The notes below the pieces were generated by a model, which ran no database searches, was not told the origin of the DNA, and saw only the letters and a program-made list of their open reading frames with translations. Source: Candidatus Uhrbacteria bacterium RIFCSPLOWO2_02_FULL_49_11 (lineage in GTDB: Bacteria; Patescibacteriota; Patescibacteriia; 2-02-FULL-49-11). Taken from it: a stretch of 5,374 nucleotides of DNA. Numbering within the stretch: position 1 is the stretch's first letter; every line of letters begins with the position of its first letter. Both the position numbers and the translations under genes were made by a program. Positions 1-5,374 of this stretch are shown piece after piece. The stretch spans positions 3,589-8,962 of the forward strand of contig MGER01000040.1 in assembly GCA_001791465.1 (NCBI GenBank), read 5' to 3'.

Positions 1-109
1 TTTGCTTCAACAGCGGGCTAACATATTTCGGCCGCGCCAAACCGGTTTTTGGTTCTGTTTGCCAAAAATTCCACTGGTTCAAGATGTCTATTGTTTCCTT
101 ATTGGTCAT
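1..109 (-). CDS. Probable AAA+ ATPase of the DUF4143 type, N-terminal fragment (runs off window)
   Basis: ATG is at 109-107 and the frame stays open for 36 codons to the window edge, so only the N-terminus is seen. It reads MTNKETIDILNQWNFW, then QTEPKTGLARPKYVSPLLKQ. This pattern, a short helix with a tryptophan pair, then 'G(L/I)xRPxYxxxLLK', resembles the lead-in that precedes the Walker A P-loop (a 'TGxRRxGKS'-type motif) in the bacterial and archaeal AAA+ ATPases that carry a C-terminal DUF4143 nuclease-like domain. The P-loop itself lies outside the window, so the assignment rests on this short resemblance. Members of that family are common in archaea and CPR bacteria, and their cellular role is poorly defined. 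No Shine-Dalgarno sequence is visible before the ATG. The upstream region carries an unusual inverted-repeat cluster (117-162) that probably controls this gene. It could instead be an unrelated protein with a similar start. Confidence 0.5.
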   Translation of the reverse strand, partial: MTNKETIDILNQWNFWQTEPKTGLARPKYVSPLLKQ

Positions 110-116
110 AAAACCG

Positions 117-162
117 TATTTTAGTATTCACTAACTAAATACTAAAATATATTTTAGTATTT
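117..162. repeat. Three-half-site inverted-repeat cluster with a 26-bp perfect palindrome (putative operator)
   Basis: Bases 137-162 form a perfect 26-bp palindrome with no spacer, built from the half-site AATACTAAAATA and its complement. A third copy, TATTTTAGTATT at 117-128, is identical to 150-161 (a direct repeat offset by 33 bp, about three helical turns) and is a perfect 12-bp inverted repeat of 138-149 across a 9-base gap. Each pairing of adjacent half-sites is therefore an exact dyad. The cluster ends 7 bases before the ATG of the minus-strand ATPase at 109. Exact symmetry, helical spacing and position suggest a binding site for a dimeric or multimeric regulator, but that is inference. 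A simple AT-rich hairpin or terminator is less likely because there are no G/C-rich stems. Confidence 0.75.
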
Positions 163-167
163 GTTAA
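139..167 (-). promoter_or_regulatory. Candidate promoter of the ATPase gene, overlapping the palindrome
   Basis: On the minus strand there is a -35-like TTAACA (162-167), a spacer of exactly 17 bp, and a -10-like TAGTAT (139-144). The palindrome at 137-162 covers the whole spacer and the -10, so a protein bound there would block RNA polymerase. A second possible -10 (TAAAAT, within the half-site at 117-128) would give an essentially leaderless transcript starting near the ATG at 109. Both are base-match predictions in an AT-rich stretch where chance matches are frequent. Confidence 0.35.
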
Positions 168-232
168 AGTGGCTTACTTTAGCTAAATTTCCACCGTTCA
201 ACATATAAAAAGCCCCCATAAATACAAAACGG

Positions 233-715
233 TTAATAATATATTCCAAGATCGTCGTCATCGCTTTTTGATCCTTGGTCTTTATCTCGAATTTTTTTAG
301 ATACGATGAAAATCTGCTTTTCCAAAAAAGCAGAGACTTCAACGGCTTTTTTATATTCCTCGTCCGACAATTCTTCGCTATTTATCACCATGGCATCAAT
401 CACCTTTTTAAAACCGAACAAAAAATCAAGTTCGTACTCGAGTTCCGCGTGGGAAAGGGTTGTTTTATAACCTGATCCAAACGCTTCTGTGGCGAGCGGC
501 GATTCAGAACCGCCATATTTCTCCGGAAATAATTTATGAAGCCAAAAAATTCTATCGTACGCTAAAGTGTCAAGTCTCTCGTCTTTTTCGGACGTATTTT
601 TTTCTTCGTTAATTTGTGCATTAATTGCTGCAATCCCCTCTAGGACGCCGTTTTCGAAAACGAAGCCTTTAATCTTCTCATCACCCCCCCTACGATTTCC
701 TTCAATTGTATCCAT
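233..715 (-). CDS. Hypothetical acidic protein, 160 aa, unrecognised
   Basis: The 160-codon frame runs from ATG at 715-713 to a TAA at 235-233. I do not recognise a family. The protein looks soluble and is strongly charged, with no signal peptide or membrane segment. Residues 30-50 are rich in E, K and D. A central part around residues 53-75 is more hydrophobic (IFWLHKLFPEKYGG). The C-terminal half (about 88-145) looks helical, with alternating charged and aliphatic residues, and ends in an Asp/Ser-rich tail (KSDDDDLGIYY). The start is the only usable one after an in-frame stop about 30 bases upstream; no internal ATG follows until about residue 108. There is no Shine-Dalgarno sequence. A weak -10-like TATACA lies about 20 bases upstream without a good -35. 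A run of seven G falls in codons 9-11. The gene points the same way as the ATPase start to its left (123-bp gap), so a link is possible but unproven. Base composition is more AT-rich than the neighbouring P-type ATPase. Confidence 0.65.
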   Translation of the reverse strand: MDTIEGNRRGGDEKIKGFVFENGVLEGIAAINAQINEEKNTSEKDERLDTLAYDRIFWLHKLFPEKYGGSESPLATEAFGSGYKTTLSHAELEYELDFLFGFKKVIDAMVINSEELSDEEYKKAVEVSAFLEKQIFIVSKKIRDKDQGSKSDDDDLGIYY

Positions 716-863
716 ATTCTTATGACTTGAATTGTATAAATTTTTTTACTATTGACCTTTTCCCATTAGGTTGCCTTTTTATCTTTAGCACATAAAAAAT
801 AAATTTAATCTATAATTCGCTGAAACAAGTTTAGTTCTCGGACTTACGCGTACCAGCCCGCAA

Positions 864-3596
864 TCACTTCTCCCGCGCCTTTTGCGGATGAAATATGCGC
901 TTCATCCATTCTATCATGCCTAAAAATAAGCAGGACACGAACAGGATAAGCAGCCAATCGTGAGGAAGAAGCGGCACCGTGCCAAAGAAGTGCTGTAGCG
1001 CGGGGATATAGATCACGGCGACCTGCAGCAACAATCCCGTGACGGCGGCAAGGATGAGCATGGGATTCCGCATAAAGCGTATGCGCCAAATCGGCTCCTG
1101 CAAGGAGCGCAATGAAAATACATAGACCGTGGCGGTAATCGAGAGCGTCGTGAATGCGATGGTCCGCGCGAGTTCTAAAGAATGGAACATATTCCAATAG
1201 AACACGAAGAGGAGAAGGCTTAAAACGGCGGAACAAGTGCTGATCGCGCCGATCAGCCAGCGATGCTCATGCATGAGGATAGACTCGCTCCTTACTCGCG
1301 GCTTTTCGCGCATGAGGGCGCGGTTGGCCGGCTCCTGGGTAAGCGCGAGCGCGGGAAACGTGTCAGTGACAATATTGACCCACAATATTTGAGCAGGGAG
1401 GTAAGGAAGGGGCCATCCCATCAAAAGCGCAAAAGTAATCGCAATGGTTTCCGTAAAGCTGTTGGAAAGCATATAGAGCGCCACGGTGCGGATATTATGA
1501 TAGATAAGCCTGCCCTCGCGTATGGCGCTTGCCATGGTGCGGATATGATTATCAAGAAGCACAAGATCCGATGACTCCTTTGCCACATCAGTGCCGCTCC
1601 CCAAGGCAACGCCGATGTCAGCCGCTTTCAGGGCGGGAGCGTCATTCACCCCGTCCCCTGTCATCGCGACAACCGCGCCTCTCGCTTTCCATGCCGCAAT
1701 AATGCGGAGCTTGTCTTCGGGCGTTGCACGTGAAAATACCGCAATGTCATTTATCTTTTCCGCGAGCGCGTTGACTGAAAGCTCTTTGAGCTCACTCCCG
1801 TCCATTACCCTCCGTGCTCCCTTCAATAATCCAAGCGTTCGCCCGATAGAAGTGGCGGTCAGGCGATGGTCGCCGGTTATCATGACCGTGCGGATGCCGG
1901 CTTTTTCCGCTTCCGCAATGGTTTCCACCGCACCCTCGCGCAGAGGATCCTGAATGCCGATAAAGCCTAGGAACATCAAATTACGCAGAGAATTACTCAT
2001 TTTTTTAAACTCCCTGACGGTTCCATTTGCATCCCTTTTCGTAATGCAGAGCACCCGTAATCCCTGCCCGCTCATCTTTTCCACTTTTTTATTCAATGCC
2101 TCTCTCCCTTCACAGCTTAAAGGCACACCACGGCCAGATTCGTCTGCGACATACTTGATATAAGGAAAAATGACTTCTGGCGCTCCTTTTACATAGAGCA
2201 CGCTCTTTGCGCTTCCCATTGCCGCGGATGCGCGATGGAGCGTGCACATATACTTGTCCTTTGAATTAAACGGTCGTTCGGCGCTACGGGGATAAAAATT
2301 TCTTAACGCGGCGACATCTGCTCCATGATCGAGTGCGGCGCGCATAAGCGCTCTGTCAGTGGTATTGCCAGTTGCCACAGGACCAGCGGCTGATCCTCCG
2401 ATATCATACGGCGCGGCATCATTGCATACCACCATGGCAGTGACAAGTTCATCAAATCCATCTTTCTGATCATTCAACGCGCGCGCATGCGGCAGCGCGA
2501 AGGAATGATGGTATGTTTCCATCCGCACCACTTGCATCTCCCCCACGGTGAGCGTGCCTGTTTTATCGGTGCAGATGACGGATGTCGCGCCGAGCGTTTC
2601 TGCGGCATGGAGTTTCTTTACGAGGCCTTTTTGCACTAAAATTCTCTGCATGCCGATCGCAAGCACTACGGTGACCGCAATGGTAAGCCCTTCAGGGATC
2701 GCCGATACTGCGACTGCAATAGCGGTCGCAAACATATCTGCTATCCCCTCTCCTCGAAAAATACCAAACCCGAAAATCAGCGCGACTACGACCATGATGG
2801 CAAACGCGAGCTCGCGCCCGAAACGGTTTAATTGCATCTGGAGCGGCGTGTGTTCTTCCGGCGTACGCGCGAGAAGCAGGGCAATGCGCCCTACCTGCGT
2901 TTGCACGCCGGTGGCCACCACAACCCCGCTTCCTCGTCCCGCAGTCACGACCGTGCCAAACCAAAGCATGTTGATTTGTTCCGCGAGCACGCGAGCGGTG
3001 TGAAGGGTGCGGACATCCTTTTTCGCGGGGTGCGCTTCCCCCGTGAGCATGCTTTCATTGGCCTCCAGCGCATACTCCGATAAAAGGCGAATGTCCGCGG
3101 GCACGCGGTCGCCCGCCTGCACGGAAATGATGTCACCGGGCACCAGCTCCTCCTGCGGCACTTCCACGAGCGCGCCGTCTCGCAGAACCCGCGCTTTAGT
3201 GACGATGACCTTCTGCAGCGCGGCAAGCGCATACTGCGCCCGGCGCTCCTGGAACGCGCCCACCGCGACATTTATGAATACCGCGCCCAGAATAACCTGC
3301 GCATCAACCGCGTCTCCCAGTATGAAACTTGCCACAGACGCGAAAATCAATATAACGACTAATACATTGGCAAACTGGCGCAGCAGTATGAACAAAAAGG
3401 AGTTGCGCTTTTCACGATGCGGCAGCACATTATAACCCCACTGCGTACGGCGCTCGAGCGCCTCACTGGAGGCAAGCCCTTGCGGGGTTGCGTGCAATTC
3501 CTGAAGGATCTCCTTGCCTGAACGCAGTGAAAATACCCCCCCCGGAGGCTGTCCCCCAGACGGCTCTGCTTCCTTTTTTTGTCTCAGGCTAGTCAT
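864..3596 (-). CDS. P2-type cation-transporting P-type ATPase (Ca2+-ATPase-like), 910 aa
   Basis: This membrane pump would couple ATP hydrolysis to cation export, probably Ca2+ by family resemblance to SERCA/PMCA and bacterial LMCA1-type pumps. Domains in order are: cation-ATPase N-terminal domain (about 27-90); M1-M2 (about 66-116); actuator domain with the dephosphorylation loop TGEA (185-188, Glu187); M3-M4 with PEGL (301-304); phosphorylation site DKTGT (Asp344); nucleotide-binding domain with KGAPE (470-474); TGD (574-576); hinge motif TGDGVNDAP (646-654); M5-M6; and a C-terminal four-helix domain (about 770-897). The length of 910 is normal and nothing is broken. Aligned by eye to SERCA, site II residues are kept (Glu302, Asn741, Asp745, in WVNIVTD) and Glu716 matches E771, but N768 is Ser713 and M8 E908 falls on Ala822, so one transported ion per cycle is likely. 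The start at 3596 is the only plausible one; the next Met is residue 183. AAGGA sits too close to the ATG to be a normal ribosome site. Other P2 substrates such as Mn2+ or Na+/K+ cannot be excluded. Confidence 0.95.
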   Translation of the reverse strand: MTSLRQKKEAEPSGGQPPGGVFSLRSGKEILQELHATPQGLASSEALERRTQWGYNVLPHREKRNSFLFILLRQFANVLVVILIFASVASFILGDAVDAQVILGAVFINVAVGAFQERRAQYALAALQKVIVTKARVLRDGALVEVPQEELVPGDIISVQAGDRVPADIRLLSEYALEANESMLTGEAHPAKKDVRTLHTARVLAEQINMLWFGTVVTAGRGSGVVVATGVQTQVGRIALLLARTPEEHTPLQMQLNRFGRELAFAIMVVVALIFGFGIFRGEGIADMFATAIAVAVSAIPEGLTIAVTVVLAIGMQRILVQKGLVKKLHAAETLGATSVICTDKTGTLTVGEMQVVRMETYHHSFALPHARALNDQKDGFDELVTAMVVCNDAAPYDIGGSAAGPVATGNTTDRALMRAALDHGADVAALRNFYPRSAERPFNSKDKYMCTLHRASAAMGSAKSVLYVKGAPEVIFPYIKYVADESGRGVPLSCEGREALNKKVEKMSGQGLRVLCITKRDANGTVREFKKMSNSLRNLMFLGFIGIQDPLREGAVETIAEAEKAGIRTVMITGDHRLTATSIGRTLGLLKGARRVMDGSELKELSVNALAEKINDIAVFSRATPEDKLRIIAAWKARGAVVAMTGDGVNDAPALKAADIGVALGSGTDVAKESSDLVLLDNHIRTMASAIREGRLIYHNIRTVALYMLSNSFTETIAITFALLMGWPLPYLPAQILWVNIVTDTFPALALTQEPANRALMREKPRVRSESILMHEHRWLIGAISTCSAVLSLLLFVFYWNMFHSLELARTIAFTTLSITATVYVFSLRSLQEPIWRIRFMRNPMLILAAVTGLLLQVAVIYIPALQHFFGTVPLLPHDWLLILFVSCLFLGMIEWMKRIFHPQKAREK

Positions 3597-3605
3597 TTCC
3601 TTAAT

Positions 3606-3634
3606 ATTGTACGATGAATAGGCATAGATGGCAA
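3606..3634 (-). promoter_or_regulatory. Promoter of the P-type ATPase gene, predicting a near-leaderless mRNA
   Basis: On the minus strand, TTGCCA (3629-3634, 5 of 6 to TTGACA) is followed by a 17-bp spacer and TACAAT (3606-3611, 5 of 6 to TATAAT). A start about 7 bases downstream falls near 3599, only about 3 bases before the ATG at 3596. That explains why no properly spaced Shine-Dalgarno sequence is present. The match is good in both boxes and spacing, but it is a prediction from sequence only. Confidence 0.65.
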
Positions 3635-3646
3635 AAACTCACGCCA

Positions 3647-3675
3647 TTCCTATCTCTTAATTTATTCTGTATAAT
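3647..3675 (+). promoter_or_regulatory. Candidate promoter of the DUF5666-like gene
   Basis: A perfect TATAAT lies at 3670-3675 on the plus strand. Seventeen bp upstream is a poor -35, TTCCTA (3647-3652, 3 of 6). Transcription would begin near 3682 and leave a leader of about 50 bases before the ATG at 3735. The leader has no evident Shine-Dalgarno sequence; it is AT-rich up to the start. This promoter is divergent from, and about 40 bp apart from, the P-type ATPase promoter in the same 138-bp intergenic region, so the two genes could share a regulator, though no operator is visible. Confidence 0.5.
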
Positions 3676-3734
3676 ACTGTTATCCACTTTCTAGAAACCA
3701 TTTAATTTGAATATAAAAAATTATCTTATACCCT

Positions 3735-4193
3735 ATGCCCCCCACTCCTGACCAACCGGAAACGAAGAAAGGCACACTGCGCCCTTGGCTCTCTATCCTT
3801 GCGGTGCTCATTATTGCCGTGATTGCGTGGGCCTATATCGCCCAAAAAGCAAAACCGAACACGCAAAAGGAAAGTATCTCGACCATAAACCAGCCTCCTC
3901 TCCCGCCCACGCTCGCTCTTCCCCAAGAGCAGCGCATACTCAAGGGCGCGGTGACCTTTATTCAAGATACCAACCTCACCGTGATGGTCTTGAAAGAGGA
4001 TAATCCTACGCTTGAGGTAGACAAAGCGCTTATCGTTTCGATCAGCACCGATACCAAGATTACAGACAAGGAAGGAGGGGCGCTGACGCTTAGTGCGCTT
4101 AAGGCAGGAGGTTCCATATCCGTGTATAGCAAATCTCCCCTCACGAACGAGAGCGCGGTAATACCCGCGGATATTATTGTGATCAACCCATAA
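3735..4193 (+). CDS. Membrane-anchored protein with DUF5666-like beta domain, 152 aa
   Basis: The protein has a short Pro/Lys-rich cytoplasmic head (1-17), one membrane segment at about 18-36 (LSILAVLIIAVIAWAYIA), a Pro/Gln-rich linker (about 37-67), and a C-terminal beta domain at about 69-151. That domain follows the DUF5666 pattern: 'LKGAVTFIQDTNLTV' (G-x-V...N-x-L-T-V), then 'VSISTDTKIT', then a 'LSALKAGGSISVYS' turn (L..LK.G..V.V), and a final 'ADIIVI' strand. This OB-like fold, anchored facing outward, is common in CPR and other bacteria and has no settled function; a role in binding envelope ligands or metal would be speculation. No signal cleavage site or lipobox is evident. ATG 3735 is the only early start; the next Met is residue 84. 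The gene stands alone on the plus strand, divergent from the P-type ATPase and convergent with the DUF4340 gene. Confidence 0.8.
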   Translation: MPPTPDQPETKKGTLRPWLSILAVLIIAVIAWAYIAQKAKPNTQKESISTINQPPLPPTLALPQEQRILKGAVTFIQDTNLTVMVLKEDNPTLEVDKALIVSISTDTKITDKEGGALTLSALKAGGSISVYSKSPLTNESAVIPADIIVINP

Positions 4194-4219
4194 ATAAAAC
4201 CCTCCTCACCGTACCACAC

Positions 4220-4250
4220 AACCCCCCTTCTTAAAGAAGGGGGGTTTATT
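4220..4250 (+). terminator. Rho-independent terminator between convergent genes
   Basis: A perfect 12-bp stem pairs AACCCCCCTTCT (4220-4231) with AGAAGGGGGGTT (4235-4246) around a 3-base loop, with six consecutive G-C pairs in its middle. On the plus strand it is followed by TTTATT, a modest U tract, 27 bases after the stop of the DUF5666-like gene. The minus-strand exit (TTGTGTGG) is poorer, so it is mainly a terminator for the plus-strand gene but may also slow transcription arriving from the DUF4340 gene, whose stop is at 4272. Confidence 0.85.
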
Positions 4251-4271
4251 CAACAATCTCTCTACTGATCC

Positions 4272-5180
4272 TTAAGGAATAGCCAATGATTTAGCGGCTG
4301 CATCAGACAGGGTAAAAATCTCGTCATTCCCTTTTGCGCGAACCCACCATTCATTCTGCTTCTTTATAAATGTCACTTCACCTAAATCCGCTTCTGAGAC
4401 ACCCTTGAATGAGATAATAGTTCCTTTAGTTGCCTCTTGCATAAAAATAGCCTGATCCTTGTCCGAATCTATAAATCCCTTAGCCTTTAGAGGATGCACG
4501 GCATCAAATAACGTCTGCATCTCTGCATCGTCTGCTGGCACGGTGGAGGCGCCCGTATTCACCGTCCATTCCTCCCCATCCTTGCGATAGGTTTTTATGG
4601 TTGCTCCCTGTGTGCGGTAGGTAATCGTGGCAAGTGCGGCGGGGTCAATGTCCATGATCGTTCTATTTCTCCACGAATCAGCGAGCAGCGGGAATACCAG
4701 GGACAAATTGACATTCGCAAGATATACTTCATTATTGTCCTCAAGCTTCACATATGACGAGCGGTAGGTAGGACCGTTATTACCCACGCTCAGCGCGAAA
4801 CGCGTATCGTGTATGTGTAGGGAAACTAGCATGCCCTGACTCCCCACACCCAATCTTTCAAAATTATCCGGGTTGCGGGATATAGGTCCTTCGTACCCAC
4901 TCGTGCGCAAGGCATCCAGGGCTTCTTGCACCATATCCGCATCTGCTTGTCTTCCGTCGATGCGCCATACGCCCTCTTGTTGCACTAAAGTAACGGCGCT
5001 CTCACCCTTTTTAATCTCTATCTCCCCAACCTGCAAGGAATCAATACTCCGAAACGCTTTACTCATATTATTGGCATTTCCACTCCCTCCCTCTCTTCCT
5101 TTCCGCCATCTCATTCCTCCTATTATCGCCGCAAGCACCACTACGATAAGCGCTAAAATTAGCAATGTTTTTTTATTCAT
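4272..5180 (-). CDS. DUF4340 domain-containing membrane-anchored protein, 302 aa
   Basis: An N-terminal membrane anchor (about 5-23, LLILALIVVVLAAIIGG) is followed by a basic stretch (RWRKGR), a short Gly/Asn linker, and an extracytoplasmic domain from about 42 on. That domain shows the DUF4340 layout of repeated beta units, each with a tryptophan: 'GVWRIDG' (70-76), 'SWRNRTIMDIDPAAL' (169-183), 'EEWTVNTG' (203-210) and 'NEWWVRAKG' (276-284). DUF4340 proteins usually sit next to GldG/ABC-2 permease genes and are thought to be outside partners of that exporter; the transported substrate is not known. The ATG at 5180 overlaps the TGA of the upstream GldG-like gene (ATGA), so the two are probably translationally coupled; there is no strong Shine-Dalgarno sequence. 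The length is ordinary for the family and the frame is intact. Confidence 0.85.
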   Translation of the reverse strand: MNKKTLLILALIVVVLAAIIGGMRWRKGREGGSGNANNMSKAFRSIDSLQVGEIEIKKGESAVTLVQQEGVWRIDGRQADADMVQEALDALRTSGYEGPISRNPDNFERLGVGSQGMLVSLHIHDTRFALSVGNNGPTYRSSYVKLEDNNEVYLANVNLSLVFPLLADSWRNRTIMDIDPAALATITYRTQGATIKTYRKDGEEWTVNTGASTVPADDAEMQTLFDAVHPLKAKGFIDSDKDQAIFMQEATKGTIISFKGVSEADLGEVTFIKKQNEWWVRAKGNDEIFTLSDAAAKSLAIP

Positions 5181-5374
5181 AGCACTGCTGATTTCTTCTT
5201 TCGGATAAATAGCCTTGCGCTTGCCACGAGCGCGACCAATAGCGGCATGCCGATAAGATTAAATAACCTCACCCGCTGCCGCAGTGCATCGCTCGGAAAG
5301 CTAAGCGGTCCTGGAATGCGCGTCTTCGACCGCACGCTGATGAGCGCCTCATCCTGCGTCAGCCAATCAACGGC
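5177..5374 (-). CDS. GldG-like ABC-2 transporter auxiliary protein, C-terminal fragment (enters from right edge)
   Basis: From the right edge, frame GCC GTT GAT is open for 65 codons to a TGA at 5179-5177. The fragment reads AVDWLTQDEALISVRSKTRI, a Pro-rich stretch, then one membrane helix (about residues 37-57, VRLFNLIGMPLLVALVASARLF) and a basic tail RKKK. 'A(V/I)DWL..DE.LI.IR' followed by a final helix and a basic end is the typical C-terminus of GldG/ABC_transp_aux proteins, which partner an ABC-2 permease and ATPase. Only the tail is visible, so the N-terminal domains and the other exporter subunits are presumed to lie to the right. The ATGA overlap with the DUF4340 gene supports one operon. 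The name GldG reflects family only and does not imply gliding. Confidence 0.85.
   Translation of the reverse strand, partial: AVDWLTQDEALISVRSKTRIPGPLSFPSDALRQRVRLFNLIGMPLLVALVASARLFIRKKKSAVL

Noticed and set aside
154..342. 62-codon minus-strand frame overlapping the end of the orphan gene
   Set aside because: It overlaps the orphan gene in another frame, has no recognisable domain, and its tail runs into the operator region. It is likely chance in AT-rich DNA.
716..863. AT-rich gap tested for a terminator or RNA gene
   Set aside because: I found no G/C-rich hairpin with a T tract after the P-type ATPase stop and no tRNA or riboswitch-like fold; only a weak -10-like box before the orphan gene is visible.
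844..1236. Open minus-strand frame of 130 codons inside the P-type ATPase gene
   Set aside because: It overlaps the C-terminal membrane domain of a clear full-length gene in another frame and shows no family pattern; it is a shadow frame.
1480..1560. Repeated GGTGCGGATAT stretch about 50 bases apart
   Set aside because: It encodes two similar peptides (NIRTVA and HIRTMA) around the M5 stalk of the ATPase, where related pumps have an equivalent segment; it is coding similarity, not a DNA repeat element.
2548..3003. Long plus-strand frame opposite the P-type ATPase gene
   Set aside because: It is antisense to conserved ATPase sequence, has a composition of small residues (S, A, T, P) typical of shadow frames in GC-rich genes, and has no recognisable domain.
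864..5179. Possibility of reassigned UGA (code 25)
   Set aside because: TGA ends both the P-type ATPase and the GldG-like gene at the expected family C-termini, and no in-frame TGA interrupts any gene.
1..5374. CRISPR arrays, insertion sequences, tRNA or rRNA genes
   Set aside because: No regularly spaced repeats, transposase motifs or structural RNA signatures were seen on either strand.

Overview
The window reads as a piece of a small-genome bacterial chromosome, most likely Candidatus Patescibacteria/CPR or a similar lineage. This placement is inferred from gene content and style, not from a marker gene. The pointers are almost no Shine-Dalgarno sequences before the starts, a promoter that would give a nearly leaderless mRNA, a single-pass protein with a DUF5666-like domain, a GldG/DUF4340 pair, and a DUF4143-type ATPase start. 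UGA acts as a normal stop (the P-type ATPase and the GldG-like gene both end in TGA), which argues against the code-25 lineages (Gracilibacteria, Absconditabacteria).

Layout. Bases 1-109 (minus strand) hold the first 36 codons of a probable AAA+/DUF4143-type ATPase that runs off the left edge. Just upstream of it, 117-162 carries three copies of one AT-rich half-site, including a perfect 26-bp palindrome lying over a plausible promoter. Bases 233-715 (minus) encode a 160-residue acidic protein I do not recognise. The part from about 110 to 830 is clearly more AT-rich than what follows.

Bases 864-3596 (minus) encode a full-length 910-residue P2-type cation-transporting P-type ATPase, Ca2+-ATPase-like, with every catalytic motif intact. 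It keeps the residues of one of the two SERCA ion sites. Bases 3597-3734 form a divergent promoter region. On the plus strand, 3735-4193 encodes a 152-residue membrane-anchored protein with a DUF5666-like beta domain, followed by a strong hairpin terminator at 4220-4250.

Bases 4272-5374 (minus) hold a DUF4340 lipoprotein-like/membrane-anchored protein and, overlapping it by ATGA, the C-terminal end of a GldG-like ABC-transporter auxiliary protein that enters from the right edge. These two are the tail of a probable ABC-2 type exporter operon.

The ATPase, the DUF5666-like protein and the GldG/DUF4340 pair are three separate transcription units and do not form an obvious joint pathway. Most of the window is ordinary. 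The part that most deserves a second look is the left AT-rich module: the multi-half-site operator, the ATPase start and the orphan gene.
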